64,000 nt of DNA from Mycobacterium sp. UM_WGJ (GTDB lineage Bacteria > Actinomycetota > Actinomycetes > Mycobacteriales > Mycobacteriaceae), in the NCBI RefSeq assembly GCF_000455125.1, contig NZ_AUWR01000043.1, forward strand, positions 1 through 64,000, read 5' to 3'. A program made the translations under genes and the position numbers. The notes beneath the pieces were generated by a model, which worked only from the letters and a program-made list of their open reading frames with translations, did no database searches and was not told the DNA's origin. Position 1 is the first letter of the stretch. Each line of letters opens with the position of its first letter. Shown in pieces: positions 28,035 through 35,431 of this stretch.

Positions 28035-28050
28035 GCGGTACGTGTACCGC
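28035..28050. promoter_or_regulatory. Palindrome ahead of tnsA, possible operator of the transposition operon
   Basis: GCGGTAC-GT-GTACCGC, perfect 7-bp arms, ending 34 bp from the tnsA start codon. Position and symmetry suit a repressor site for one of the two small DNA-binding proteins encoded upstream (28118-28378 and 28724-29080). A weaker inverted repeat (TGTTGTC/GACAACA) lies at 28094-28112. Confidence 0.5.
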
Positions 28051-28052
28051 TA

Positions 28053-28082
28053 CCGAAGGCCGGGTGCCCGCCCGGCCTTCGG
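28053..28082 (-). terminator. Strong hairpin between the RHH-like gene and tnsA
   Basis: CCGAAGGCCGGG and CCCGGCCTTCGG form a perfect 12-bp stem with a 6-base loop. It lies 35 bp after the stop of the RHH-like gene and before tnsA on the same strand, without a clear T run on that strand. It likely ends or attenuates transcription entering the tns operon. Confidence 0.65.
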
Positions 28083-28117
28083 CATTTCTCGGGTGTTGTC
28101 AGCGCGACAACATCAGG

Positions 28118-28378
28118 TCAGTCCCGTCTTGTCGGCCCTCCGTTGGCTTCGCCTTGACTGCCCGCAAACGGTTCGCCATGTATTGGCGCCCCTGCGATTT
28201 CGGAAATAGCTGCCTTGCCGGCCATCCGTTCGTAACCCAGGTCGATGAGCCTGGCACCGGCTTCTGACAACGACACGTTCCACTCACGAGCGCACCGATA
28301 AGCAGCCTCAGCGGACGCACGCGGAAGCCGAAACTCCACACGAACTCTGTCCCGAACTCCAAGCTCTGGGCGATCCAT
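28118..28378 (-). CDS. Small ribbon-helix-helix-like protein
   Basis: 86 residues from the ATG at 28378, which has AAGGGGG just ahead. DRVRVEFRLPRASAEAAYRC and WNVSLSEAGARLIDLGYE look like a beta strand plus two helices of the ribbon-helix-helix type, followed by a polar tail. It lies between tnsA and the xre gene inside the right end. Probably a DNA-binding regulator of the transposon. Family assignment is tentative. Confidence 0.55.
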   Translation of the reverse strand: MDRPELGVRDRVRVEFRLPRASAEAAYRCAREWNVSLSEAGARLIDLGYERMAGKAAISEIAGAPIHGEPFAGSQGEANGGPTRRD

Positions 28379-28723
28379 GGGCACCCCCTTCCGCTGTACA
28401 CCCGTTCCGAATTCGGCGGGATGACGGCGTTTCGCCGACGCTATACCGGTATCAAACACCCTGCAGGACAGAAAGTCTCGCCGCTCTGCTGCATCACAAC
28501 CGACGCCGTCGATCAGCCCTACACAATCCGTGAACACGCAGGCGGTCACGTCGCTGTTTAATTAGCGGCAAAAGCCCTGGACACTCCCGCCGCGATCGGC
28601 AAAGTTGCGGAACCCGCAACAGCGACACCACAGATTGTGAGGTTCATCACAACATGGGTCGAGGCGAGGCGGCTGCCGTACGGGGACGTCAACGGACAAC
28701 TCGTCGAGATGTTCCTCCCCGCT
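28379..28723. other. Gap between the two small regulator genes
   Basis: No gene with support. A 29-codon minus-strand frame starting MNLTICGVAVAG and ending at 28558 could encode a tiny hydrophobic peptide but has no ribosome-binding site I trust. Confidence 0.35.
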
Positions 28724-29080
28724 TCATAGGTCGTCGACCTCGTCCCGGAGAGCAACCGCAAAGGCTTCTTGATCAGCGCGCCGCCGGGCCAACTGGTCCG
28801 GCGTCAGACGTGCGTCAGTGGCATCAAGTACGTCATCGTGACCCTCGTAGGGAGCCAGGTTGATCCTGATTTCGAGGTCGACCGCAGCCAGGATGCGCGC
28901 CAGCACAGGCAGTGACGGCTGCCGAGTCCCTGATTCGATACGGGCGATCGTCGACTGCGGCACGCCAGCCAGTTCGGCGAGCTGGCGCTGCGATACACCG
29001 AACTGACTCCGGGCCACCTTCAACAGATTTCCCGCAAGCCGCTCGACATGACCAATTCGCGCGGGCCCCATTCTCGCCAT
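28724..29080 (-). CDS. Xre-family helix-turn-helix regulator
   Basis: 118 residues. A clear Cro/C1-type helix-turn-helix (VSQRQLAELAGVPQSTIARI, about 29-48) is followed by ESGTRQPSLPVLARIL and an acidic, Arg-rich C-terminal tail. It is the first gene inside the right end and has the palindrome GATAGC-N6-GCTATC 8 bp ahead of its start, so it is probably autoregulated and may control the tns genes or restrict movement. It could also be an orphan antitoxin, as no toxin gene is next to it. Confidence 0.8.
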   Translation of the reverse strand: MARMGPARIGHVERLAGNLLKVARSQFGVSQRQLAELAGVPQSTIARIESGTRQPSLPVLARILAAVDLEIRINLAPYEGHDDVLDATDARLTPDQLARRRADQEAFAVALRDEVDDL

Positions 29081-29087
29081 ACCCCAC

Positions 29088-29105
29088 GATAGCTAATCGG
29101 CTATC
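29088..29105. promoter_or_regulatory. Inverted repeat ahead of the xre gene, probable autoregulatory operator
   Basis: GATAGC and GCTATC arms with a 6-base spacer (TAATCG), starting 8 bp from the ATG. Xre-type repressors commonly bind such sites. Confidence 0.55.
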
Positions 29106-29131
29106 ACGTTTTCCCGATACCCCCACCCGCA

Positions 29132-29205
29132 TGACACGGGTTGAGACAGGTGACACGGAGGTGACACCACCGCTGAGAAAGTGACACCAGCGGTGAGACC
29201 CTACA
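29132..29205. repeat. Transposon right end with four TnsB-site-like motifs
   Basis: TGACAC...TGAGA motifs start at 29132, 29151 (weak), 29162 and 29182, and the segment closes with GACCCTACA. The outermost motif ends 7 bases from the tip, mirroring the left end. Four tightly packed sites are the known Tn7 right-end layout. Nearly the same arrangement recurs at 280-354. Confidence 0.87.
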
Positions 29206-29210
29206 AATTG
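29206..29210. repeat. Target-site duplication AATTG, right copy
   Basis: Direct copy of 354-358, directly after the CCTACA terminus and 8 bp before the dnaB stop codon. Confidence 0.85.
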
Positions 29211-29218
29211 GTAGCTTC

Positions 29219-30595
29219 TCAGTGCGCCATGTTCGTAAACCGCGACAAGTGCAGCTGGTGCGCTACGGTCACCGTTTTGGTCGGACCGTTACGGTGCTTG
29301 GCCAAGATCAGGTCCGCCTCGCCGCCCCGCGGGTCGTCCCGTTCAAAAGCATCCGGGCGATGCAAAAGTATAACCATGTCCGCGTCTTGCTCCAAACTTC
29401 CACTTTCGCGGAGGTCTGCCAGCATGGGCTTCTTGTCTGTGCGCTGCTCGGGCCCACGGTTGAGCTGGCTCAGCGCGATCACCGGCACTTCGAGCTCCTT
29501 GGCCAGCAGCTTGAGATTCCGGGAGAATTCCGAGACCTCCTGCTGGCGCGACTCGACCTTCTTGCCGGAGGTCATCAGCTGCATGTAGTCGACCGCCACC
29601 AGTCGCAGGTCGGCCTTCTGCTTGAGCCGGCGGGCTTTGGCGCGGATCTCCATCATGGTCAGGTTCGGCGAATCGTCGATGTAGAGCGGGGCCTCGCTGA
29701 TCTCACTCATCCGCCGCGCCAGCCGGGTCCAGTCGTCGTCTGTCATCCGTCCCGAGCGCATGTCGCCGAGTTTGATCTTGGCTTCAGCGGAGAGCAGTCG
29801 CATGACGATCTCGGACTTGCTCATTTCCAGCGAAAAGATGACGCTGGCCATCCGGTTCTTGATCGAGCACGACCGCATGAAGTCAAGTGCCAGTGTGGAC
29901 TTCCCCATACCGGGCCGCGCCGCAATGATGATCATCTGTCCCGGGTGCAGCCCGTTGGTCACCTCGTCGAGGTCGGTGAAGCCGGTCGGCACACCGCGCG
30001 CGATACCGCCGTGCGAGGCGATCGCGTCGATCTCGTCCATGGTCGGCTGCAGCAGGTCTTCCAGCGGTACGAAGTCCTCGGAGCTGCGCCGTTCGGCCAC
30101 CTCATAGATCTCGGCCTGGGCCCGGTCGACGATCTCGGCGACATCGGCGCCCTCAGCACCGGCGTATCCGTACTGCACCACTCGGGTACCGGCCTCCACC
30201 AGCCGGCGCAGGATCGCCTTCTCCGCGACGATCGTGGCGTAGTAGCCGGCGTTGGCCGCGGTCGGCACCGTGGAGATCAGCGTGTGCAGGTATGGGGCGC
30301 CGCCCACCCGGCGCAGCAGGCCGCGGCGGTCCAGCTCGGCCGCCACAGTCACCGCGTCGGCCGGCTCTCCGCGCCCGTAGAGGTCCAGGATCGCGTCGTA
30401 GATGTTCTGGTGCACCGGGCGGTAGAAGTCAGCCGGCCGCAGCCGCTCCAGCACGTCGGCGATGGCGTCCTTGCTCAGCAGCATGCCCCCGAGCACCGAC
30501 TGCTCTGCGGCGAGATCCTGGGGTGGCTGGCGGCCCACGTCCTCGCGTGGCGGCTCCTCAAGCTCAGAATGACCACGGTCGTCGACTACCGCCAT
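29219..30595 (-). CDS. dnaB: Replicative DNA helicase DnaB
   Basis: 458 residues, the hexameric 5'-3' helicase of the replication fork. The N-terminal domain (QDLAAEQSVLGGMLLSKDAI) is followed by the RecA-like motor with Walker A ARPGMGKST and VDYMQLM. The start MAVVDD matches the M. tuberculosis protein; a longer frame exists upstream. The M. tuberculosis gene carries an intein, but here the length shows none. The stop codon lies 13 bp from a Tn7-like right end, and the 3' end, kept intact (ending RFTNMAH), is the probable attachment site. Confidence 0.97.
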   Translation of the reverse strand: MAVVDDRGHSELEEPPREDVGRQPPQDLAAEQSVLGGMLLSKDAIADVLERLRPADFYRPVHQNIYDAILDLYGRGEPADAVTVAAELDRRGLLRRVGGAPYLHTLISTVPTAANAGYYATIVAEKAILRRLVEAGTRVVQYGYAGAEGADVAEIVDRAQAEIYEVAERRSSEDFVPLEDLLQPTMDEIDAIASHGGIARGVPTGFTDLDEVTNGLHPGQMIIIAARPGMGKSTLALDFMRSCSIKNRMASVIFSLEMSKSEIVMRLLSAEAKIKLGDMRSGRMTDDDWTRLARRMSEISEAPLYIDDSPNLTMMEIRAKARRLKQKADLRLVAVDYMQLMTSGKKVESRQQEVSEFSRNLKLLAKELEVPVIALSQLNRGPEQRTDKKPMLADLRESGSLEQDADMVILLHRPDAFERDDPRGGEADLILAKHRNGPTKTVTVAHQLHLSRFTNMAH

Positions 30596-31029
30596 GCGCC
30601 CCACCTTCTCCACCGGCACACTCGAACGTCTTTTCGACGTTGATGCCGCAACCTAACAGCGGACACCGACATCCCGCCCTGTCGTGCCGCGTTGACGGTA
30701 GGCGTTGCTGGCGGCCGTACAAAACGGGCTTGTTCACAAAGGTGTGGATTAAGTGTGCACACCTTTCCCGCAATTGTTTGGATCGGTGGGGATGACTTGT
30801 GGATTGCCCTTCTAACCCGGGTTATCCCCGCAGGTAGCGGCGGTAGCGATGGGTGTTTTGATTGTGGAAGACAATCTCTTCGGCGTGTCGTCATTGGTTG
30901 CCGTCTTGGGCGTGTTGCCTTGCAGGCAGGTAGACGCGATTCCACATCAAAGTAAACGACCCCACCCATGCACACGGGCCTAAAAGTTAGCCAGCGCTAA
31001 CCTGATGGAACCTCGTCCGAACACAGCAA
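30596..31029. promoter_or_regulatory. dnaB upstream region with DnaA-box-like sites
   Basis: No gene seen. Between 30730 and 30830 lie TTGTTCACA (30730), TGTGGATTA (30743), TTGTGGATT (30797) and TTATCCCCG (30822), each close to a DnaA box. An inverted repeat AAAGGTGTG/CACACCTTT spans 30738-30766. This may let DnaA control dnaB, or simply be promoter sequence. Confidence 0.45.
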
Positions 31030-31065
31030 AGCCCCGGCGGCGCCGATCAGGGCGCTGCCGGGGCT
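31030..31065 (-). terminator. Hairpin terminator after rplI
   Basis: AGCCCCGGC...GCCGGGGCT forms a 9-bp perfect outer stem extended by GGCGCC/GGGCGCT, 14 bp beyond the rplI stop. It should end the rpsF-ssb-rpsR-rplI transcript before dnaB. Confidence 0.7.
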
Positions 31066-31078
31066 GCTGCGGTATGTG

Positions 31079-31537
31079 CTAGTTTGCCGCGGCGACGTCG
31101 AGGGTGACGTCGACGTTCACGTCGGGGTGCAGGTGCACCGACACCGGGTGGCTGCCGACGGCCTTGATGTGGGCCTTGGGCAGCCGGACGATCCGCCGGT
31201 CGAGGTTCGGCCCGCCGGCCTTCTTGATGGCGGCGACCACGTCAGCCGCGGTGACCGAGCCGAACAGCTTGCCCGAGTCGCCGGAGGTCTTCACCGGCAA
31301 GGTGACCGTGCCCAGCGCCTGAAGAGCTTCCTTGAGCTCCTTGGCGTGGTCCAGGTCGCGCACCTGCTTGGTCTCGCGGGCCCGACGGATGTCGTCGGCC
31401 TGCTTCTGCGCGCCGCGCGTGGCGACGATGGCCAGCCCCCGCGGGAGCAGGAAGTTGCGGCCGTATCCGTCCTTGACCTCGACGGTGTCTCCGGCCGCTC
31501 CGAGGTGGTCCACCTCAGCGGTCAAAATGAGCTTCAT
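31079..31537 (-). CDS. rplI: 50S ribosomal protein L9
   Basis: 152 residues. The N-terminal RNA-binding part has the family signature [13 protein letters not shown] ([14 protein letters not shown]), a long connecting helix and a C-terminal domain. Last gene of the operon rpsF-ssb-rpsR-rplI, the order found in other mycobacteria. Confidence 0.98.
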   Translation of the reverse strand: MKLILTAEVDHLGAAGDTVEVKDGYGRNFLLPRGLAIVATRGAQKQADDIRRARETKQVRDLDHAKELKEALQALGTVTLPVKTSGDSGKLFGSVTAADVVAAIKKAGGPNLDRRIVRLPKAHIKAVGSHPVSVHLHPDVNVDVTLDVAAAN

Positions 31538-31570
31538 CGTTTCGTACTTTCTCCAAGATTGAGTGGTCGG

Positions 31571-31825
31571 CTAGCGCGCCGACGAGGTGAAGGGCAGCAA
31601 CGCGACCTCGCGGGCGTTCTTCACCGCGAGCGCGACGTCGCGCTGGTGCTGAACGCAGTTGCCGGTCACACGACGGGCGCGGATCTTGCCCCGCTCACTG
31701 ATGTAGGTGCGCAGCAGCGAGGTGTCCTTGTAGTCGATCACCTGCTTCTTGTTCGAGCAGAATGCGCACTTGCGAGCCTTGATCGGCTTTTCAGGAGCCG
31801 GACGCCGCTTGTTGGATTTGGCCAT
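31571..31825 (-). CDS. rpsR: 30S ribosomal protein S18, zinc-type
   Basis: 84 residues. CAFCSNKK and a later NCVQHQRD keep the cysteines and histidine of the zinc-binding (C+) form, as in M. tuberculosis rpsR1. Mycobacteria usually have a second zinc-free copy used under zinc starvation, which is not in this window. Confidence 0.97.
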   Translation of the reverse strand: MAKSNKRRPAPEKPIKARKCAFCSNKKQVIDYKDTSLLRTYISERGKIRARRVTGNCVQHQRDVALAVKNAREVALLPFTSSAR

Positions 31826-31858
31826 CTACCTATCTCTTTCGTGCTGTGGTTCGTTTGT

Positions 31859-32377
31859 CTAAAAGGGCGGCTCGTCGTCGGCGCCACCGAAGGAGCCGGA
31901 CGCCGGAGCACTGCCCCACGGGTCTTCCGCGGCCGGGCCGGACGCGCCCGACGGGCCGGACGGGGCTGACATGCCGCCGCCCCCGCCGAAGCCGCCTCCG
32001 CCGCCACCGCGGCTGACCTTGTTGATCTTGGCGGTGGCGTACCGCAACGAGGGGCCGACCTCGTCGACCTCGACCTCGTAGACGGTGCGCTTCTCGCCCT
32101 CGCGGGTCTCGAAGGACCGCTGCCGCAGCCGCCCGGTGACGATCACCCGCGATCCGCGGGTGAGGCTCTCGGCCACGTTCTCGGCGGCCTCACGCCAGAT
32201 GTTGCACCGAAGGAACAGCGCGTCGCCGTCCTTCCACTCATTGCTCTGCCGGTCAAAGACCCGCGGGGTGGACGCCACCGTGAAGTTGGCGACCGCCGCC
32301 CCCGAGGGGGTGAACCGCAGATCCGGGTCCGCGGTCAGGTTTCCAACGACGGTGATCGTGGTGTCACCTACAGCCAC
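31859..32377 (-). CDS. ssb: Single-stranded DNA-binding protein
   Basis: 172 residues. N-terminal OB fold ([21 protein letters not shown]), a Gly-rich linker (about 120-150) and the acidic tip DDEPPF that recruits replication and repair partners. It lies between rpsF and rpsR as in other mycobacteria. Confidence 0.98.
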   Translation of the reverse strand: MAVGDTTITVVGNLTADPDLRFTPSGAAVANFTVASTPRVFDRQSNEWKDGDALFLRCNIWREAAENVAESLTRGSRVIVTGRLRQRSFETREGEKRTVYEVEVDEVGPSLRYATAKINKVSRGGGGGGFGGGGGMSAPSGPSGASGPAAEDPWGSAPASGSFGGADDEPPF

Positions 32378-32454
32378 GGGGCCCTCCTAGGATCGGTGTC
32401 AGCGCTTGATGCTGCATTCGCAGCATGAGCCTACGCAACGGCTGCGACAGTCGC

Positions 32455-32745
32455 CTACGACTTGTCGGTGCGCATCACCTTGGTACGAAGCACCGACTCG
32501 TTCAGGCTGAGCTGACGGTCGAGCTCGGACACGGTGGCCGGCTCGGCCTTGACGTCGATGACCGCGTAGATGCCCTCGGCATGCTTGGCGATCTCGTAAG
32601 CCAGGCGGCGCTTGCCCCAGATGTCGACCTTGTCCACCGAACCGCCGTCTTTACGGATGACGTTCAGGAACGTCTCCAGGGACGGGGCAACGGTGCGCTC
32701 GTCGAGAGTGGGGTCAAGGATGACCATGATTTCGTATGGACGCAT
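32455..32745 (-). CDS. rpsF: 30S ribosomal protein S6
   Basis: 96 residues beginning [16 protein letters not shown], the standard S6 start, and forming a single alpha/beta domain that pairs with S18. A GGAGGTGAT ribosome-binding site precedes the ATG. First gene of the operon. It is divergent from fadD; the 183-bp gap should carry both promoters. Confidence 0.97.
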   Translation of the reverse strand: MRPYEIMVILDPTLDERTVAPSLETFLNVIRKDGGSVDKVDIWGKRRLAYEIAKHAEGIYAVIDVKAEPATVSELDRQLSLNESVLRTKVMRTDKS

Positions 32746-32928
32746 GGGAACCTCATCACCTCCTATGGTCGTAGTGCGGCCGTGGAGGTATCCACGGCAG
32801 GAGGGTCGCCTGCGTCGGCAACCGGGCTAGGTTACCGGAGGACCGGTCCCGCGGCGAAATTGAGGTACAAGGTCCTCCCGTTCACGCTCGCCCGGCACAT
32901 GTCGGACTGTGACGGTAGCCTCACCGCC

Positions 32929-34668
32929 ATGTCAGATGTTTCCCTATTAACTTTGCTGCGCGAGCGGGCTTTCCTCTCCCCGGATGAGCCGGCATTCACC
33001 TACACCGATTACGACCAGGATTGGGAGGGCGTCGCGGAGACGCTGTCCTGGTCACAGGTCTATCGGCGAGCCCTCAACGTGGCCCGCGAGCTCAAGCAGC
33101 ACGGCTCGGCCGGGGACCGGGCCGTCATCCTCGCCCCCCAGGGCCTCGGCTACGTCGCGGCCTTCCTCGGTGCCATCCAGGCGGGATTCATCGCGGTGCC
33201 CCTGCCGGTGCCGCATCCCGGCGCACATGATGAGCGGGTCAGCGCCGTGCTCACCGACACCGCGCCGTCCGTCGTCCTGACCACCGCCGGGGCCGCCGGC
33301 CTGGTCGCCGAGTATGTGCGCGAATCCGGGGCCGACGCCACCGCGACAGTCGTCGCTGTCGACACCCTGGACCTGGACGCCAGTGTCGCCATGGGTGAGC
33401 CGCCTGTCGACTCCGGCGGGGTGGCGTACCTGCAGTACACCTCGGGGTCGACCCGGCTTCCGGCCGGGGTGATGGTGTCGCACCGCAACCTTCAGGTGAA
33501 CTTCCGGCAGTTCATGGCGGGCTACTTCCCGGAGTTCAACGGGGTGGCGCCGCCCGACACCACGATCGTGTCGTGGCTGCCCTTCTACCACGATCTGGGC
33601 TTGATCCTGGGCATCATCGCGCCGGTCCTCGGCGGCTACCGGTGCGAGCTGAGCAGCCCCGTGGCGTTCCTGCAACGTCCGGCGCGCTGGATCCAGGCCA
33701 TGGCCAGCCACACCCGGGCATTTTCTGCGGCGCCGAACTTCGCCTTCGAACTGGCGGTGCGCAAGACCACCGACGAGGACCTGGCCGGCCGCGATCTGGG
33801 CGACGTGCTGGGCATCGTCAGCGGCAGCGAACGCGTCCACCCCGCGACTTTGGAGCGCTTTCTCAACCGATTCGCTCCCCACAACTTCCGTGCCCGGGCG
33901 CTGCACCCCGCGTATGGGTTGGCCGAGGCCACCCTGTACGTCGCCACGCTCGACGTGGAGTGCGCGCCCCAGACCGTCTACTTCGAATCGGAGAAGTTGA
34001 CGCGCGGCAGCGCGCAGCGGTGTGAGGCGCCGGACGGTACGCCCCTGCTCACCTACGGTGTGCCGAAGTCGCCGGCGGTGCGCATCGTGGACCCCGAAAC
34101 CTGCGCCGAGTGCTCGGTGGGAACCGTCGGCGAGATCTGGACGGCCGGCGCCAACGTAGCCGCCGGCTACTGGAACAAGCCGGAACAGACGCGGGAAGTG
34201 TTCGAGGCCAGTCTGGTCAGGGCGTCCGAGGGCACCCCGAGCGGCCCCTGGCTGCGGACCGGTGACCTCGGATTCATCTCCGAGGGTGAGCTGTTCATCG
34301 TCGGCCGCATGAAGGATCTGCTGATCATCCGCGGGCGCAACCACTACCCCGAGGACATCGAAGCCACCCTCCAAGAGATCAGCGGCGGTCGCGTCGCGGC
34401 GATCGCGGTTCCCGTCAACGAGGACGAGACCCTGGTCACCATCATCGAGGTCCGCGATCGTGGCGAATCCCCGGAGGACACCGCCCTGCGACTGACCACC
34501 CTGAAAAACGATGTGCAGGTAGCCATCTCCCAGACCCACGGAGTGACCGTCGCCGATGTCGTGCTGGTCGGGCCGGGATCGATTCCCATCACCACCAGCG
34601 GCAAGGTTCGCCGGGCCGCCTGCGTCGAGCAGTACCAGAACCAGCAGTTCACCCGGATGGACCGCTGA
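32929..34668 (+). CDS. Fatty-acyl-AMP ligase (FadD23-like)
   Basis: 579 residues, close to the 580-585 of FadD23/FadD26. It activates a fatty acid as acyl-AMP and passes it to the polyketide synthase encoded at 41098-47442. AMP-binding motif YLQYTSGSTRLPAGVMVSH (about 167-185), a later YGLAEATLYV, the GWLRTGDLG equivalent (PWLRTGDLGF) and the C-terminal KVRRAACVEQY. ATG at 32929 chosen, matching the family's start (MSDVSLLTLLRERA); an in-frame ATG lies 30 bp earlier. First gene of the rightward half of the lipid locus, followed by the Sap-like gene after 33 bp. Confidence 0.9.
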   Translation: MSDVSLLTLLRERAFLSPDEPAFTYTDYDQDWEGVAETLSWSQVYRRALNVARELKQHGSAGDRAVILAPQGLGYVAAFLGAIQAGFIAVPLPVPHPGAHDERVSAVLTDTAPSVVLTTAGAAGLVAEYVRESGADATATVVAVDTLDLDASVAMGEPPVDSGGVAYLQYTSGSTRLPAGVMVSHRNLQVNFRQFMAGYFPEFNGVAPPDTTIVSWLPFYHDLGLILGIIAPVLGGYRCELSSPVAFLQRPARWIQAMASHTRAFSAAPNFAFELAVRKTTDEDLAGRDLGDVLGIVSGSERVHPATLERFLNRFAPHNFRARALHPAYGLAEATLYVATLDVECAPQTVYFESEKLTRGSAQRCEAPDGTPLLTYGVPKSPAVRIVDPETCAECSVGTVGEIWTAGANVAAGYWNKPEQTREVFEASLVRASEGTPSGPWLRTGDLGFISEGELFIVGRMKDLLIIRGRNHYPEDIEATLQEISGGRVAAIAVPVNEDETLVTIIEVRDRGESPEDTALRLTTLKNDVQVAISQTHGVTVADVVLVGPGSIPITTSGKVRRAACVEQYQNQQFTRMDR

Positions 34669-34701
34669 GCCGGCCGCGTCCCCGCGATACGACGTCGCCG
34701 C

Positions 34702-35379
34702 ATGTGGATAGCCCTGGTGGTGATGGCGGCTGCCACCAGCATCGAGCCGGTGCGCATCGGTCTGACGCTGCTGATGCTGAACCGGCCCCGGCCGGTACTG
34801 CAGCTGATGGCGTTCCTGGGCGGCGGCTTCGTCATGGGGACTACCGGCGGTCTGGTGGTGTTGTTCCTCCTGCCGCCCTCGGTCACCGAGTCCTCTGGGC
34901 TGACGCTGCCGCGCGTTCAGATCATCGTCGGCGCGCTGGCACTGCTGACCGCCGCGGTTCTCGTGCTCAGGGTGCTGGTCGCCAGTCCACGCCAGACCCG
35001 TACGGGTCGTTCCGATTCGGTCCCGGTCGGATTCTCTGCTCGAGCCCAGCGGTTGCTCAAAGGCCGGTCACTGTGGGTTGCGGGAACAGCCGGTTTGGGT
35101 ATCGCGCTGCCTTCGGTGGACTACCTCGCCGCGATGGCGATCATCGTCGCCTCCGGCGCCGCCACCAGCACGAAGATCGCCGCACTGCTGACCTTCAATG
35201 TGTTGGCGTTCGCGCTCGTCGAGATTCCGCTGCTGGCCTACCTGGTGGCACCCGACGCCACCCGGAGGTTCATGGCCGCGCTGCACAACTGGGGTCGGCA
35301 ACGCCGGCCTGGCCAGGTCGCAGCGCTGCTGGCCGCCGTCGGCGGTGTCTTATGCACTGCCGGTGTCCTGGGATTGTGA
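34702..35379 (+). CDS. Sap/Gap-like lipid-transport membrane protein
   Basis: 225 residues with about six hydrophobic segments (MWIALVVMAAATSIEPVRIG, then VGALALLTAAVLVLRVLV and others). Resembles the GAP/Sap (sulfolipid- or GPL-addressing) proteins that sit beside MmpL transporters in mycobacterial lipid loci and help move the lipid to the surface. It lies between fadD and the PE-PPE-domain gene on the same strand, as in known loci of this kind. Confidence 0.8.
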   Translation: MWIALVVMAAATSIEPVRIGLTLLMLNRPRPVLQLMAFLGGGFVMGTTGGLVVLFLLPPSVTESSGLTLPRVQIIVGALALLTAAVLVLRVLVASPRQTRTGRSDSVPVGFSARAQRLLKGRSLWVAGTAGLGIALPSVDYLAAMAIIVASGAATSTKIAALLTFNVLAFALVEIPLLAYLVAPDATRRFMAALHNWGRQRRPGQVAALLAAVGGVLCTAGVLGL

Positions 35380-35431
35380 GAAGGTGGACGTCGGGTCCGC
35401 CAGCGGGCCTGCACGGTTGAAGGGGTTAGCG

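Larger units (their letters stand above)
359..29205. mobile_element. Complete Tn7-like transposon inserted downstream of dnaB
   Basis: The element is 28,847 bp, bounded by inverted termini TGTAGGTTCTCAC (left) and GTGAGACCCTACA (right) and flanked by direct AATTG repeats. A TnsA endonuclease, TnsB DDE transposase, TniB/TnsC ATPase and TniQ/TnsD protein are encoded as an overlapping operon reading inward from the right end, as in Tn7. The right end lies 13 bp past the dnaB stop codon, comparable to Tn7 sitting just beyond glmS. Three spaced motifs at the left end and four packed ones at the right match the TnsB-site layout known for Tn7. Cargo: ApeA-like HEPN, MmpL/DUF6188/TetR, a GHKL ATPase plus PRTase-like pair, a DUF262 protein, type I restriction-modification, a HEPN/MbcA-like pair and small regulators. 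The dnaB attachment site is an inference from position. Confidence 0.92.

Noticed and set aside
28558-28761. 67-codon frame after xre as a possible toxin gene
   Set aside because: Only the last 29 codons have a usable ATG and no ribosome-binding site; the upstream part overlaps xre.
280-29205. Direct repeats at 280-354 and 29132-29205 read as att sites of a tyrosine- or serine-integrase island
   Set aside because: No integrase gene is present, and the true terminal inverted repeats, 5-bp duplication and tns operon explain the boundaries better as Tn7-like ends, one belonging to a neighbouring element.
32425-32928. N-terminal extension of fadD through the rpsF gene
   Set aside because: It would overlap rpsF antisense, and the family start is at 32929.
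33052-34539. 495-residue minus-strand frame opposite fadD
   Set aside because: Antisense shadow of the acyl-AMP ligase, with no family features.
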